From Gallionellaceae bacterium (GTDB taxonomy: Bacteria > Pseudomonadota > Gammaproteobacteria > Burkholderiales > Thiobacillaceae), in the NCBI GenBank assembly GCA_028695325.1, contig JAQVJE010000001.1:12203-56025 (forward strand): 43,823 nucleotides of DNA. Direction: 5' to 3'. Under the pieces are notes generated by a model. That model was given only the letters and a program-made list of their open reading frames with translations, was not told the origin of the DNA and made no database searches. A program made the translations under genes and the position numbers. Positions 7,795-19,078 of the stretch are shown here, one piece after another; position 1 is the first letter of the stretch; every line of letters starts with the position of its first letter.

Positions 7795-9468
7795 TCAGCC
7801 ATGGCCGCCGCGCCGCATCACCCCGCCCGCCTCCACCGCGCCGCCGCCGCTGCACAGGCTGACTGTAAGGCCGGCCGGCACTGGCAGCTCGAGCAGGCGA
7901 TACAGCCGGGTCAGCTTGGCCCGGTACAGGCGGTCGAAGGCGGCCACGCTGGCGCCTGGGTTGTAGTCGCCGAACCACCAGAACCAGTCCGAGCTCTCGC
8001 ACGACCGCAGTTGCAGCTCGGCCTCACGCCGGCGCGCTTCCGGCAGATCGCCGAGGCGCCGGTCATAGGCCTGCTTGGCGGCGCACAGCAGGTCCCAGGC
8101 GCGGTTCTTGGCCGGGTCGCCCATCCAGGTGGTGAAGTCGCCGTACACCCAGCTGCCGGCGCTGAGCACCGGCAGTCCCAGCACGTTGTCCGGGAACAGG
8201 TCAAGGTATTCCGAGAAGGTGGTGGCGCGGATGAGCGGGTGCTCGACCAGGGCCTGGTACAGCTCGGAGAGGAAGTACCAGCCGTTGTAGGGGTAGTACT
8301 CCCAGGCGTTCTCGCCATCCAGCACCACGGTCACCACCGGGTCGGCGTGCGGCAGATGCCCGTAGTTGTCCTCCAGGGTGCGCAGGAAATGGCGCACGGC
8401 ATCCTGGGCGAACCAGCCCTTGTATTCGAAGCCGATCAGGTCGGACAGCTGGTCGTCGCGAAAATAGATCGCCGTCCGCTGGCCGTCCAGGCGGCAGGGC
8501 CGCGACAGCCAGGCGCCCGGCCGGCTGCCGTCGAGGCCGGCCCGGTGCAGGCTGTGGCGCAGCACGCCCTCGCCGCTCGCCACCCAGCGCACGCCGGCCT
8601 TGGCGAACAGCTCCACGGCAGCTGCCGAGACGCCGCCCTCGGCCGGCCACAGGCCGGCAGGGGCCTTGCCGAAGTGCTCGGCGTGCGCCGCCAGGGCAGC
8701 TTCGACGTGCACCTGCGCCCGCACCGCGCCATCCGGATAGTGGCTGGCCGCCGGCAGGGGGAGGCCGGGGCGGGCCTCGCGGGCGGCCTGGAAGTCGAGC
8801 AGCAGGGGCACGATGGGATGGCTGTGCGGCGTTGCCGACAGCTCGATCTGGCCGCGCCCCGCCAGTTCGGCATAGCGCGGGATGAGGTCGGCGATCACCT
8901 CTCCGATCAGGCGGTAGAGCTGCTGGCGTTCCTCCAGGTCGAAGCCGTGCCCCTTGTGCATCATCGCCACCAGCCAGGCATGTTCGCGGCGCAGGGTCTC
9001 GCCGGTCCAGGCCAGGTGATACCAGGTCACCAGGTCGGCCAGGTACTGGCCGGACAGGTAATCCGTCTCGTATTCGCCGTCCTCGGCGGCGGCCTGCCAC
9101 AGGCGGGCCAGGCGGCGGTAGCCGGGGAAGGGATCGACCATGGTGGGGAAGTTGAGCTTGAAGCACGACTCGACCAGGCTGCGGCGGCGATCAGGCGAAT
9201 AGCGCCCGAGGTCGGGCTCGGCCAGAGCGGCGAGCAGGAGGTCGCGGATCTGGCCACTGCGGAACTGCTCGACGTAGTCGTCCAGCTGATCGAGCAGGGT
9301 GGGCACGAAGTTGACCACCGCCTGCATGTCGGGCCTCGCCTCCAGGTGCGCCGCCATGTCGGCGTAGTCCTTGATGGCATGCAGGTAGGTCCAGGGCAGG
9401 AAGTAGTGCCCGTCTTCGGTGCGGTAGTCAGGCTGGTGGAAGTGCCAGCAGAGGACGAGGTGGATCAC
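7795..9468 (-). CDS. glycoside hydrolase family 57 protein
   Basis: GTG start: VIHLVLCWHFHQPDYRTEDGHYFLPWTYLHAIKDYADMA (GH57 WHxHQP motif); GLWPAEGGVS; VVTVVLDGENAWEYYPYNG. Confidence 0.9.
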   Translation of the reverse strand: MIHLVLCWHFHQPDYRTEDGHYFLPWTYLHAIKDYADMAAHLEARPDMQAVVNFVPTLLDQLDDYVEQFRSGQIRDLLLAALAEPDLGRYSPDRRRSLVESCFKLNFPTMVDPFPGYRRLARLWQAAAEDGEYETDYLSGQYLADLVTWYHLAWTGETLRREHAWLVAMMHKGHGFDLEERQQLYRLIGEVIADLIPRYAELAGRGQIELSATPHSHPIVPLLLDFQAAREARPGLPLPAASHYPDGAVRAQVHVEAALAAHAEHFGKAPAGLWPAEGGVSAAAVELFAKAGVRWVASGEGVLRHSLHRAGLDGSRPGAWLSRPCRLDGQRTAIYFRDDQLSDLIGFEYKGWFAQDAVRHFLRTLEDNYGHLPHADPVVTVVLDGENAWEYYPYNGWYFLSELYQALVEHPLIRATTFSEYLDLFPDNVLGLPVLSAGSWVYGDFTTWMGDPAKNRAWDLLCAAKQAYDRRLGDLPEARRREAELQLRSCESSDWFWWFGDYNPGASVAAFDRLYRAKLTRLYRLLELPVPAGLTVSLCSGGGAVEAGGVMRRGGHG

Positions 9469-9584
9469 GTGGGTTTTCCGGTCGCGGAGGATGCGGCATT
9501 TTACCGCCCGCGGGCGTCCGTGCCCTTGCGCAAGACTGACAAAGCCGTTACTTATCGCCGATCGCAACCTTTCGACCTTGCATC

Positions 9585-10439
9585 GTGGAGTATCCCGTCG
9601 CCCGCAACTACGTCCGCCCCTTCCTGTTCGAACACCTCGACATCCGCGGCGCCCTGGTCCGCCTGGACGAGGCTTGGCAGGCCCTGCAGGCCGGCCGCCA
9701 CTACCCCCCGCCGGTCGCCCGCCTGCTCGGCGAGATGAGCGCGGTGACCGCCCTGATCGCCGCCAACCTCAAGCAGCCCGGCCGCATGTCGTTCCAGCTC
9801 AAGGGCGAAGGGCCGGTCGGCATGCTGGTGCTCGACTGCGACGAACGGCTCCGGCTGCGCGGCATGGCGCGCGCCGGGGCCGAGGTCGCCGAGGCGCCGG
9901 CGCCCGAACTGCTCGGCCACGGCCGCCTCGCCCTCACCCTCGACCTCGCCAGCCAGCAACAGCCCTGGCAGAGCCTGGTGCCGCTCGACGGCGACGGCAT
10001 CGCGGCCATCTTCGAACACTACCTGGAACGTTCCGAGCAGCTGCCTACCCGCCTCGTCCTGGCCACCACCGGCGAGGCCGCTGCCGGCCTGTTCCTGCAG
10101 AAGCTGCCCGACGCCGAGCGGCGCGACGTCGATGGCTGGCAGCGCATCACCCTGCTGGCCGATACCGTGCGGCCCGAGGAACTGACCGACCTGACCGCCA
10201 TGCAGTTGATCGGCCGCCTGTTCCCGGAGGAATACGTGCGCCTGTTCGACCCCCGCCCGGTCAGCTACCACTGCCCGGAGGACTGGCCCAAGGTTGAGGG
10301 CATGCTGCGCTCGCTCGGCCGCGCGGAATGCGAGGCGGTGCTGCGCGAGCAGGGTGAGATCCGTATCCACGACGAGATCTGCGGCCACGACTACCGTTTC
10401 GACGCCGCGCGGGTGGCCGCCCTGTTCGACCCGGCCTGA
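9585..10439 (+). CDS. hslO: Hsp33 family chaperone HslO (partially degenerate zinc-cysteine motif)
   Basis: YVRPFLFEHLDIRGALVRLDEAWQ...LLGEMSAVTALIAANLKQPGRMSFQLKGEGPVGMLVLDCD; C-terminus YHCPEDWPKVEGMLRSLGRAECEAVLREQGEIRIHDEICGHDYRFD. Confidence 0.9.
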   Translation: MEYPVARNYVRPFLFEHLDIRGALVRLDEAWQALQAGRHYPPPVARLLGEMSAVTALIAANLKQPGRMSFQLKGEGPVGMLVLDCDERLRLRGMARAGAEVAEAPAPELLGHGRLALTLDLASQQQPWQSLVPLDGDGIAAIFEHYLERSEQLPTRLVLATTGEAAAGLFLQKLPDAERRDVDGWQRITLLADTVRPEELTDLTAMQLIGRLFPEEYVRLFDPRPVSYHCPEDWPKVEGMLRSLGRAECEAVLREQGEIRIHDEICGHDYRFDAARVAALFDPA

Positions 10440-10440
10440 G

Positions 10441-12342
10441 ATGTACGAGCCCCTGGTCCCCGCCCGCCTGGCCTACGACACGGCCGGCGTGCCCTGGTCC
10501 GCGGCCTATGGCGACCTCTACCACTCCGCCGAGGGTGGCCCCGGCCAGGCCCGTCACGTCTTCCTGCGCGGCAGCCGCCTGCCGGAACGCTGGCAGGGAC
10601 GCGAGCGCTTCGTCATCCTGGAAACCGGCTTCGGCACCGGCCTCAACTTCCTCGCCACCTGGGCGGCCTGGCGCGCCGACCCCCAGGCCTGCCGCCGCCT
10701 GCACTACATCGCCTGCGAGAAGCACCCCTTTCGTGGCGAGGACCTCGCCATCCTGCACGCGGCTTGGCCCGAGTTCGCCGACCTGGCAGCGGAACTGCGC
10801 GCCGCCTGGCCCACCCTGGTGCCGGGTTTCCACCGCTTGGAGCTGGCCGGCGGCCACCTGGTCCTCTCCCTGCTGTTCGGCGATGCCGGGCGCCAGCTCG
10901 CCAAGCTGCGCGCCGGCGTCGACGCCTTCTACCTCGATGGCTTCGCGCCCGACCGAAACCCCGACATGTGGTCGCCGGCCCTGCTCGACCGCCTCGGCCA
11001 GCTGGCCAACTGGGGGGCCTCGCTCGCCACCTGGTCGGTCGCCCTGCCTGTGCGCGAACAGCTGCAGGCGGCCGGCTTCCGCTGCGACCCCGCCCCCGGC
11101 TACGGGCGCAAGAAGTCCATGCTGGTCGGCCGTCATGTCGTTGACCGCCCGTCCCAGCCGGCGCCACAACGGCGCGCCATCGTGCTGGGTGCCGGGGTAG
11201 CCGGCTGCACCTTGAGCGAACACCTGGCCAGCCGCGGCTGGCAGGTGACCCTGGTCGAGCGCCGGCCCGGCCCGGCCATGGAGGCCTCGGGCAACCTGGC
11301 CGGCATCGTCATGCCACGGGTGGCGCGCGACGACGGCATCGCCGCCCGCCTGTCGCGTGCCTGCTACCTGTACGGCCTGCGCTACTGGCAGCGGCCAGCG
11401 GCCCAGGCGGCCGGCGCCCGCCTGGACGCCTGCGGGGTCATGCAGTTTGCCCGCAGCGACGCGCAGGAGGCCGGCATGCGGCGCAGCGTGGCGGAGCTGG
11501 CACTGCCCGACGAGTTCATCCACTACCTCGACCGCGACGCGGCCCAGGCCTGGCTCGGCTACGCCGCACCGGCGGGTGGCTGGCTGTTCCCGCAGGGCGG
11601 CTGGGCCAACCCGCCCAGCCTGTGCCGTGCCGCCCTGGCCCTGGCGGACGGGCAGCTGGAGACGCTGTTCGGCCGGACGGTGGCCGGCATAGAGCGCGCG
11701 GGACAGGACTGGCGAGTGCTGGGCGACGACGGCGCCTGCCTGGCGACGGCACCGGTGCTGGTCCTGGCCAACGGCGTCGACGCCGTCCGCCTGCCCCAGG
11801 CCGCCCACCTGCCCATCCAGCGCGTGCGCGGCCAGGTCACCCTGGTGCCGGAGGGCCACATTCCCCCGCTCAAGGCCGCCATCTGCCGGGACGGCTATGC
11901 CACGCCGGCGGTGGACGGCCTGCACGCAGTGGGGGCGTCATACGATCTCGATGACGATACGCGGCCGAGGGCGGAATGCGATGTCGACAACATGCAGCGC
12001 CTGGCTGGCCTGCTGCCGGGGGTAGCACTCGATCCGGCCGGCTTCGCGAGCCGGGTGGGCTTCCGCCCAGTGGCGCCGGACCGCCTGCCCATCGCCGGCG
12101 CCCTGCCGGACTGGCCCACCCTGCCGGACTCGACCTCGGCGCGGCTGGCCGACCTGCCGCGCCAGGACGGCCTCTACGGCCTCCTGGGCTATGCCTCGCG
12201 CGGCCTGGTGTGGGCGGGCCTGCTGGCCGAGTTGCTGGCCTGCCAGCTGGAGGGCGAACCACTGCCCCTGGAGGCCGACCTCATCGACGCCGTCGACCCG
12301 GCGCGCTTTGCGCTGCGGGCGATCAGGAAGCGGAGGGCGTAG
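10441..12342 (+). CDS. mnmC: bifunctional tRNA (mnm5s2U34) methyltransferase/FAD-dependent demodification enzyme MnmC
   Basis: N-terminal methyltransferase (FVILETGFGTGLNFLATW; AFYLDGFAPDRNPDMW) fused to an FAD oxidoreductase (AIVLGAGVAGCTLSEHLASRGWQVTLVERR). Confidence 0.93.
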   Translation: MYEPLVPARLAYDTAGVPWSAAYGDLYHSAEGGPGQARHVFLRGSRLPERWQGRERFVILETGFGTGLNFLATWAAWRADPQACRRLHYIACEKHPFRGEDLAILHAAWPEFADLAAELRAAWPTLVPGFHRLELAGGHLVLSLLFGDAGRQLAKLRAGVDAFYLDGFAPDRNPDMWSPALLDRLGQLANWGASLATWSVALPVREQLQAAGFRCDPAPGYGRKKSMLVGRHVVDRPSQPAPQRRAIVLGAGVAGCTLSEHLASRGWQVTLVERRPGPAMEASGNLAGIVMPRVARDDGIAARLSRACYLYGLRYWQRPAAQAAGARLDACGVMQFARSDAQEAGMRRSVAELALPDEFIHYLDRDAAQAWLGYAAPAGGWLFPQGGWANPPSLCRAALALADGQLETLFGRTVAGIERAGQDWRVLGDDGACLATAPVLVLANGVDAVRLPQAAHLPIQRVRGQVTLVPEGHIPPLKAAICRDGYATPAVDGLHAVGASYDLDDDTRPRAECDVDNMQRLAGLLPGVALDPAGFASRVGFRPVAPDRLPIAGALPDWPTLPDSTSARLADLPRQDGLYGLLGYASRGLVWAGLLAELLACQLEGEPLPLEADLIDAVDPARFALRAIRKRRA

Positions 12343-12349
12343 CGAACGC

Positions 12350-12425
12350 CCCCGTCATACCCACGCAGGCGGGCATCCGGTTGTGCGATCTGACTGGGCT
12401 CCCGCCTGAGCGGGAGCGACGCAAC
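12350..12425. repeat. REP-like palindromic intergenic sequence
   Basis: cgtcatacccacgcaggcgggcatcc...gggctcccgcctgagcgggagcgacg; perfect 8-bp stem GCTCCCGC-CTGA-GCGGGAGC at 12398-12417, between convergent genes. Confidence 0.5.
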
Positions 12426-12449
12426 CGTGAGACCTGAGGTCGCTGCGGA

Positions 12450-13331
12450 CTACTTGCCGACCACCGCGCCCCCGGCCACCTGGCTCAGGGTATCCTGGAT
12501 GATGTAGGGCGCCTCGACGATGCGCATGAACTGGCCCATGCCCACCGCCGGCCAGCCCAGGGCAATGCGGTAGCGGGCGAACAGGTGGCTGGCGCGCGGG
12601 CCCACCACGTAGATCTCGTACGGCAGGGCGGCAACGTTGTCGGCACCGATCACCTTGACCCACCAGCCCTCGCCTTCCTTGGGATCGTTCATGGCGACGC
12701 CGAACACGGCGACCTTCTTGTCCGCCATGACCACCTCGTAGACCTTGCTGGCCTTGGCCGTGCTGTGGTCCAGATGGCTGCGGATCGCCTCGACGGCATC
12801 CTCGAAGCTGAGGTGTTCCACCAGCAGGTTCTTGTCGGACTCGAAACTCTCCATGCCGAACATGTACTGGTATTCGCTGAGGTCGGCGCGCGCCACGTCG
12901 CCGCCGAAGGTACCGCGCGCGCCCAGGGCCTTTGCCAGCCTGGCCTGCAGCGCCTTGACCGTCTTCTCGGCGCCCTTGAAGCCGGCCCTGAAATAGGCCC
13001 GGTACCAGTAGTCTGGATTGATGTAGGACACCGAACCGTCCGCCTTGACGCCGATGCGGATCGCCGCGCCGACGATGCTGGCGCCGCCCAGGTTCCTGAT
13101 CGTGCCCAGCAGGGCGTCGTCGGTGACGACCAGCACCCCGTAGCCAGGCAGGCCGGGCGGCGCATAGCGGCCGATGACGTCGAAGCCGGCCTTGCTTAGC
13201 TTGCCCTCGACCTGGCCCATCACCGCATGGATTTCGCCGGCCGCTACGCGGTCGCCCTGCACGTAGGGCGCGACTGCCCACGCCATCTGACTGAACACCA
13301 TGAGCGCCAGCGCGCCCAACCATTTATGCAT
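12450..13331 (-). CDS. secreted conserved hypothetical protein
   Basis: MHKWLGALALMVFSQMAWAVAPYVQGDRVAAGEIHAVMGQVEGKLSKAGFDVIGRYAPPGLPGYGVLVVTDDALL; clear signal peptide, long ORF. Confidence 0.75.
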   Translation of the reverse strand: MHKWLGALALMVFSQMAWAVAPYVQGDRVAAGEIHAVMGQVEGKLSKAGFDVIGRYAPPGLPGYGVLVVTDDALLGTIRNLGGASIVGAAIRIGVKADGSVSYINPDYWYRAYFRAGFKGAEKTVKALQARLAKALGARGTFGGDVARADLSEYQYMFGMESFESDKNLLVEHLSFEDAVEAIRSHLDHSTAKASKVYEVVMADKKVAVFGVAMNDPKEGEGWWVKVIGADNVAALPYEIYVVGPRASHLFARYRIALGWPAVGMGQFMRIVEAPYIIQDTLSQVAGGAVVGK

Positions 13332-13400
13332 GCTTGTCTCCGGCAAGAAAACGGGGCCGGCGAACCTGCCGGCCCCGCGATTCTACTACGGCACGACCGC

Positions 13401-14762
13401 TCAGAAGCGCTGCGAGTACATCAGCTGCGCATTGGTCTGGCTGTGGCTGACGGTGTAGCCCATTGCCGTGTTGGTCTGCTTGACCTTGGGAGCGTGTTGC
13501 ACAGAGAAGTTGATCTCCGACATCGGGCCGAAGGCGTAGCCGAAACCAAGCGTGTAGTGGTTCTTCACGATGGCCGGGAACAGGTAGTTCATGGTGCTGT
13601 CAGGAATCGGGTTGTCAGCCGCGTTGAAGCCCGCCCGCAGGGTAAAGGCATCGGTGACCTTGTAGGCGACACCGAGGCTGAGCGCGGTCTGGTCGTCCCA
13701 GTTCTGCGGCAATTGGAAGGTCGCACTGGACGGGGGGATCATCACGCCATCGCCTGGGGTCGAATAAGTCATGGTGAAGTTCTTCATGACATCTTTCCAA
13801 CCGATATGCTTGACGTCGGCGGCTATCAACAAGCTGGGAGTCGCCTGAACCGCAATGCCGATACCGTAGGTCTCGGGCCACTGGAAATCATGGATGGTGA
13901 GCTTGCCGGGCAGGGACACCTGGGCCGGGAAGAGGCCGGGAATGCCGATGCCTTGTGCGTCGGTCATGACCATTGCAGCGCCGGAACTCCCCGTTTTCAT
14001 GTCGCTCAGAGAGGTCTTGCTGTGGTAAGTACCACCCAGGGTGATGGTCTGGCTGAGCTTGTAAGTGAAGCCCAGCTTGCCGGCAAAACCGGTCGCCTTG
14101 GTCTTGCCGGTGAAGTCGCTGTCGTCCGATGCATCCACCCGGCCGACTTCATAGGTGCCGAACAGCATGGGGGCCATGATGGGATCGGTAAACGCCCCAC
14201 TGCCTGAGGTCATCATGCCGCCCATGGCGGAGGTGGGCATCGCCATCCTGATGTCCATCATCGCCCAGACAAAATCCAGCGAGGCACCCAGGGAGAAATC
14301 AGGTGTAACGCTATACGAAATCGGCAGGATGAACCGGCCAACGCCAAGCTCGGAACGCTCCGGCATGCCATCCATGCCACTGGCGTATTCAGTGCCCATG
14401 CCACCCTGCGCGAACAGCGCGACGCCGTAGCTCAGGTCACCTTGCTTCTTGACCCAGCCCAAGGCGGGCATGATATAGGAATCACCGCCAGACTCACCGC
14501 CAAACGGCATACCACCGGTGTCCGTCTTGACGTCCGGCCCCAGGAAGCCGATCGCCACGTCCAGCCTGGACCCTTGGCCCGCGAGGCTCAGGGTAGCGGG
14601 GTTGTTCATCACCGCTGCAGTACCGTTGTCGTAGGCCATCGAGGCGCCGCCCATGCCGGCGGCAACCGGGCCGTACCCCTCCAGATTCATACCGTTGGTG
14701 GCATGGGCGGCGCTGGCGAATCCGGCGACGGCGAGCGCGATGGCTAGCTTGTTAAGTGTCAT
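13401..14762 (-). CDS. FadL/OmpP1-family outer membrane transport protein
   Basis: Signal peptide; ATNGMNLEGYGPVAAGMGGASMAYDNGTAAVMNNPATL; beta-barrel-like with C-terminal ...QLMYSQRF. Confidence 0.88.
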   Translation of the reverse strand: MTLNKLAIALAVAGFASAAHATNGMNLEGYGPVAAGMGGASMAYDNGTAAVMNNPATLSLAGQGSRLDVAIGFLGPDVKTDTGGMPFGGESGGDSYIMPALGWVKKQGDLSYGVALFAQGGMGTEYASGMDGMPERSELGVGRFILPISYSVTPDFSLGASLDFVWAMMDIRMAMPTSAMGGMMTSGSGAFTDPIMAPMLFGTYEVGRVDASDDSDFTGKTKATGFAGKLGFTYKLSQTITLGGTYHSKTSLSDMKTGSSGAAMVMTDAQGIGIPGLFPAQVSLPGKLTIHDFQWPETYGIGIAVQATPSLLIAADVKHIGWKDVMKNFTMTYSTPGDGVMIPPSSATFQLPQNWDDQTALSLGVAYKVTDAFTLRAGFNAADNPIPDSTMNYLFPAIVKNHYTLGFGYAFGPMSEINFSVQHAPKVKQTNTAMGYTVSHSQTNAQLMYSQRF

Positions 14763-14819
14763 TCAATATCTCCTCAATCCACGTTGTGTGGTAATAAATT
14801 GCTCCTTACAGCGCGCACG

Positions 14820-14848
14820 ATCTTAGGCGCGCGCGAAAGGTGCTGCAA
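14820..14848 (-). promoter_or_regulatory. candidate sigma70-type promoter for FadL-family gene
   Basis: Reverse strand TTGCAG-N17-TAAGAT (plus 14843-14848 and 14820-14825). Confidence 0.55.
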
Positions 14849-14883
14849 CCATAATGTTTTTATTGGAATGCGTTACTGCGGGA

Positions 14884-14915
14884 CAAAAAAAAAGCCGCTC
14901 GAAAGCGGCTTTTCT
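14884..14915 (-). terminator. Rho-independent terminator of dsrE2-like gene
   Basis: Stem AAGCCGCT/AGCGGCTT with TTCG loop followed by nine U on the minus strand. Confidence 0.9.
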
Positions 14916-14919
14916 GAGT

Positions 14920-15429
14920 TCAGATGAACAGGCAGATGTCGGAATCGCCAGCGAACTCGAAGAAGGTCGCTGCACCGACATAGTCGATGCCGTCGATGAA
15001 GTCGCTGTGCTCGAAGCCGAACAGCTCGACGGTCATCTGGCAGGCCAGGAACTTCACGTCCGCCTCCTGGCACAGTTCGCGCAGTTCCGGGATGGTGGCC
15101 ACGCCGTTGTTGGCGATGGTCTGCTTCATCAGGGCGGTGGCGACCGACTCGTAACCCGGGATCGCGCACTGCAGGATGTTCGGGATGTTCCAGTTGATGT
15201 CCTTGAACCACTTCGGGCCGAAGGGCATCTTCATGGGCATGCCGGGGTTGCCGATGGGGCTCACCTTGAGGCTGCCGAGGTCCTTACGCACCAGTTGCAG
15301 ACCGTAGAAGGTGAAGAAGATCTGGGTCTCGTAGCCCAGCGCGGCGGCCGTGGAGGCCAGGATGAACGGGGGATAGGCCCAGTCCAGGGTGCCCTTGGTG
15401 GCGATGATCGCCAGTTTTTTCTCTTCCAT
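14920..15429 (-). CDS. dsrE2: DsrE/DsrF-like (DsrE2-type) sulfurtransferase
   Basis: MEEKKLAIIATKGTLDWAYPPFILASTAAALGYETQIFFTFYGLQLVRKDL...VKFLACQMTVELFGFEHSDFIDGIDYVGAATFFEFAGDSDICLFI. Confidence 0.88.
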   Translation of the reverse strand: MEEKKLAIIATKGTLDWAYPPFILASTAAALGYETQIFFTFYGLQLVRKDLGSLKVSPIGNPGMPMKMPFGPKWFKDINWNIPNILQCAIPGYESVATALMKQTIANNGVATIPELRELCQEADVKFLACQMTVELFGFEHSDFIDGIDYVGAATFFEFAGDSDICLFI

Positions 15430-15589
15430 CTCTCACACCTCTTGTTCAGGTTGCGGGATTAACCTGACGAGCGGAGCTCGTCGGCCCTTGCGTCCGCCCG
15501 GCCCGCCGGCATGGCCGGGCATGACCGGGTGCATCGTCTCCAGATACAACTAGGGCCTCATGACGAGGCCCCTAGCCGCGGGTGCGATA

Positions 15590-15817
15590 TTACTTCTTCT
15601 TGATGAAGAAGGTGTACTCGCCGCCGGCCTCGGCGGAGGACAGCAGTTCGTTGCCGGTCTGCTTGGCGAAGGCGGCGAAGTCCTTCACGGAACCCGGATC
15701 GGTGGCAATGATTTTCAGCACTTGGCCGGAGGTCATTTCGTTCAGGGTCTTTTTAGAACGCAGGATGGGCAGGGGACAGTTCAGGCCGCGGGCGTCGAGC
15801 TCTTTATCGAAGTTCAT
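15590..15817 (-). CDS. tusA: TusA-family sulfur carrier protein
   Basis: MNFDKELDARGLNCPLPILRSKKTLNEMTSGQVLKIIATDPGSVKDFAAFAKQTGNELL; CPLP motif. Confidence 0.95.
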   Translation of the reverse strand: MNFDKELDARGLNCPLPILRSKKTLNEMTSGQVLKIIATDPGSVKDFAAFAKQTGNELLSSAEAGGEYTFFIKKK

Positions 15818-15915
15818 TTCTGCTCCTTAATTCACAAAATAAGCATGTGCTGAAAACTAGCCCGCGAACATTAAACCAGTTAATGCTTGAATGCAACGGG
15901 CCGGCTTGACCGCGC

Positions 15916-16242
15916 TCAGGACAGCGCCGCGATGGGCTTGCCGGCCCGCGCCCAGGCCGCGATGCCGCCGGCCAGGTTGTGCATGTTGTCGAAGCCCTTC
16001 TGCTGCATGAAGGCGCAGGCCTGGGCCGAGCGGGCACCGGAACGGCAGTAGATCACCACCGGCCGGTCCTGGGGGATCTCGTGCGCCTTGATCGGCAGCA
16101 GGTGCAGGGGGATGTGGATGGCGCCGTCGATGACGCCCATGGATACCTCGGACTCCGTACGCACGTCGATCAGGTGGATGTCATCCTTGCGCTGGTGGAG
16201 AAACTCGACGTCGACTTCCTTGATGCCGTATGCACCGAACAT
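15916..16242 (-). CDS. single-domain rhodanese-like sulfurtransferase
   Basis: DIHLIDVRTESEVSMGVIDGAIHIPL...PVVIYCRSGARSAQACAFMQQKGFDNMHNLAGGIAAW; active loop CRSGAR. Confidence 0.92.
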   Translation of the reverse strand: MFGAYGIKEVDVEFLHQRKDDIHLIDVRTESEVSMGVIDGAIHIPLHLLPIKAHEIPQDRPVVIYCRSGARSAQACAFMQQKGFDNMHNLAGGIAAWARAGKPIAALS

Positions 16243-16266
16243 AGTGGGACCTCGTTGATTTGGCAT

Positions 16267-16310
16267 ATTAGTGTTCGCTAATTTATACGAAATAGTACAG
16301 TAAATCAATA
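16267..16310 (-). promoter_or_regulatory. candidate promoter/operator for rhd-tusA-dsrE2
   Basis: Reverse strand TATTGA-N17-TATAAA (plus 16305-16310 and 16282-16287). Downstream inverted repeat ATTAG-N6-CTAAT at 16267-16282. AT-rich island in a GC-rich window. Confidence 0.5.
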
Positions 16311-16439
16311 GGCTATTAGCGGCCGCCAGTCACGGCCGAGACCATGCTCCGCGGTGCCGGCACGCACCCTGCACGGAGGTCGCCGGCGGACGCCCGCCAT
16401 GGCTTACAATGCGTGCAATCATTTTTACCTCCCAGCACC

Positions 16440-19067
<2,628 letters not shown>

Positions 19068-19078
19068 CGGGAGGCGGG

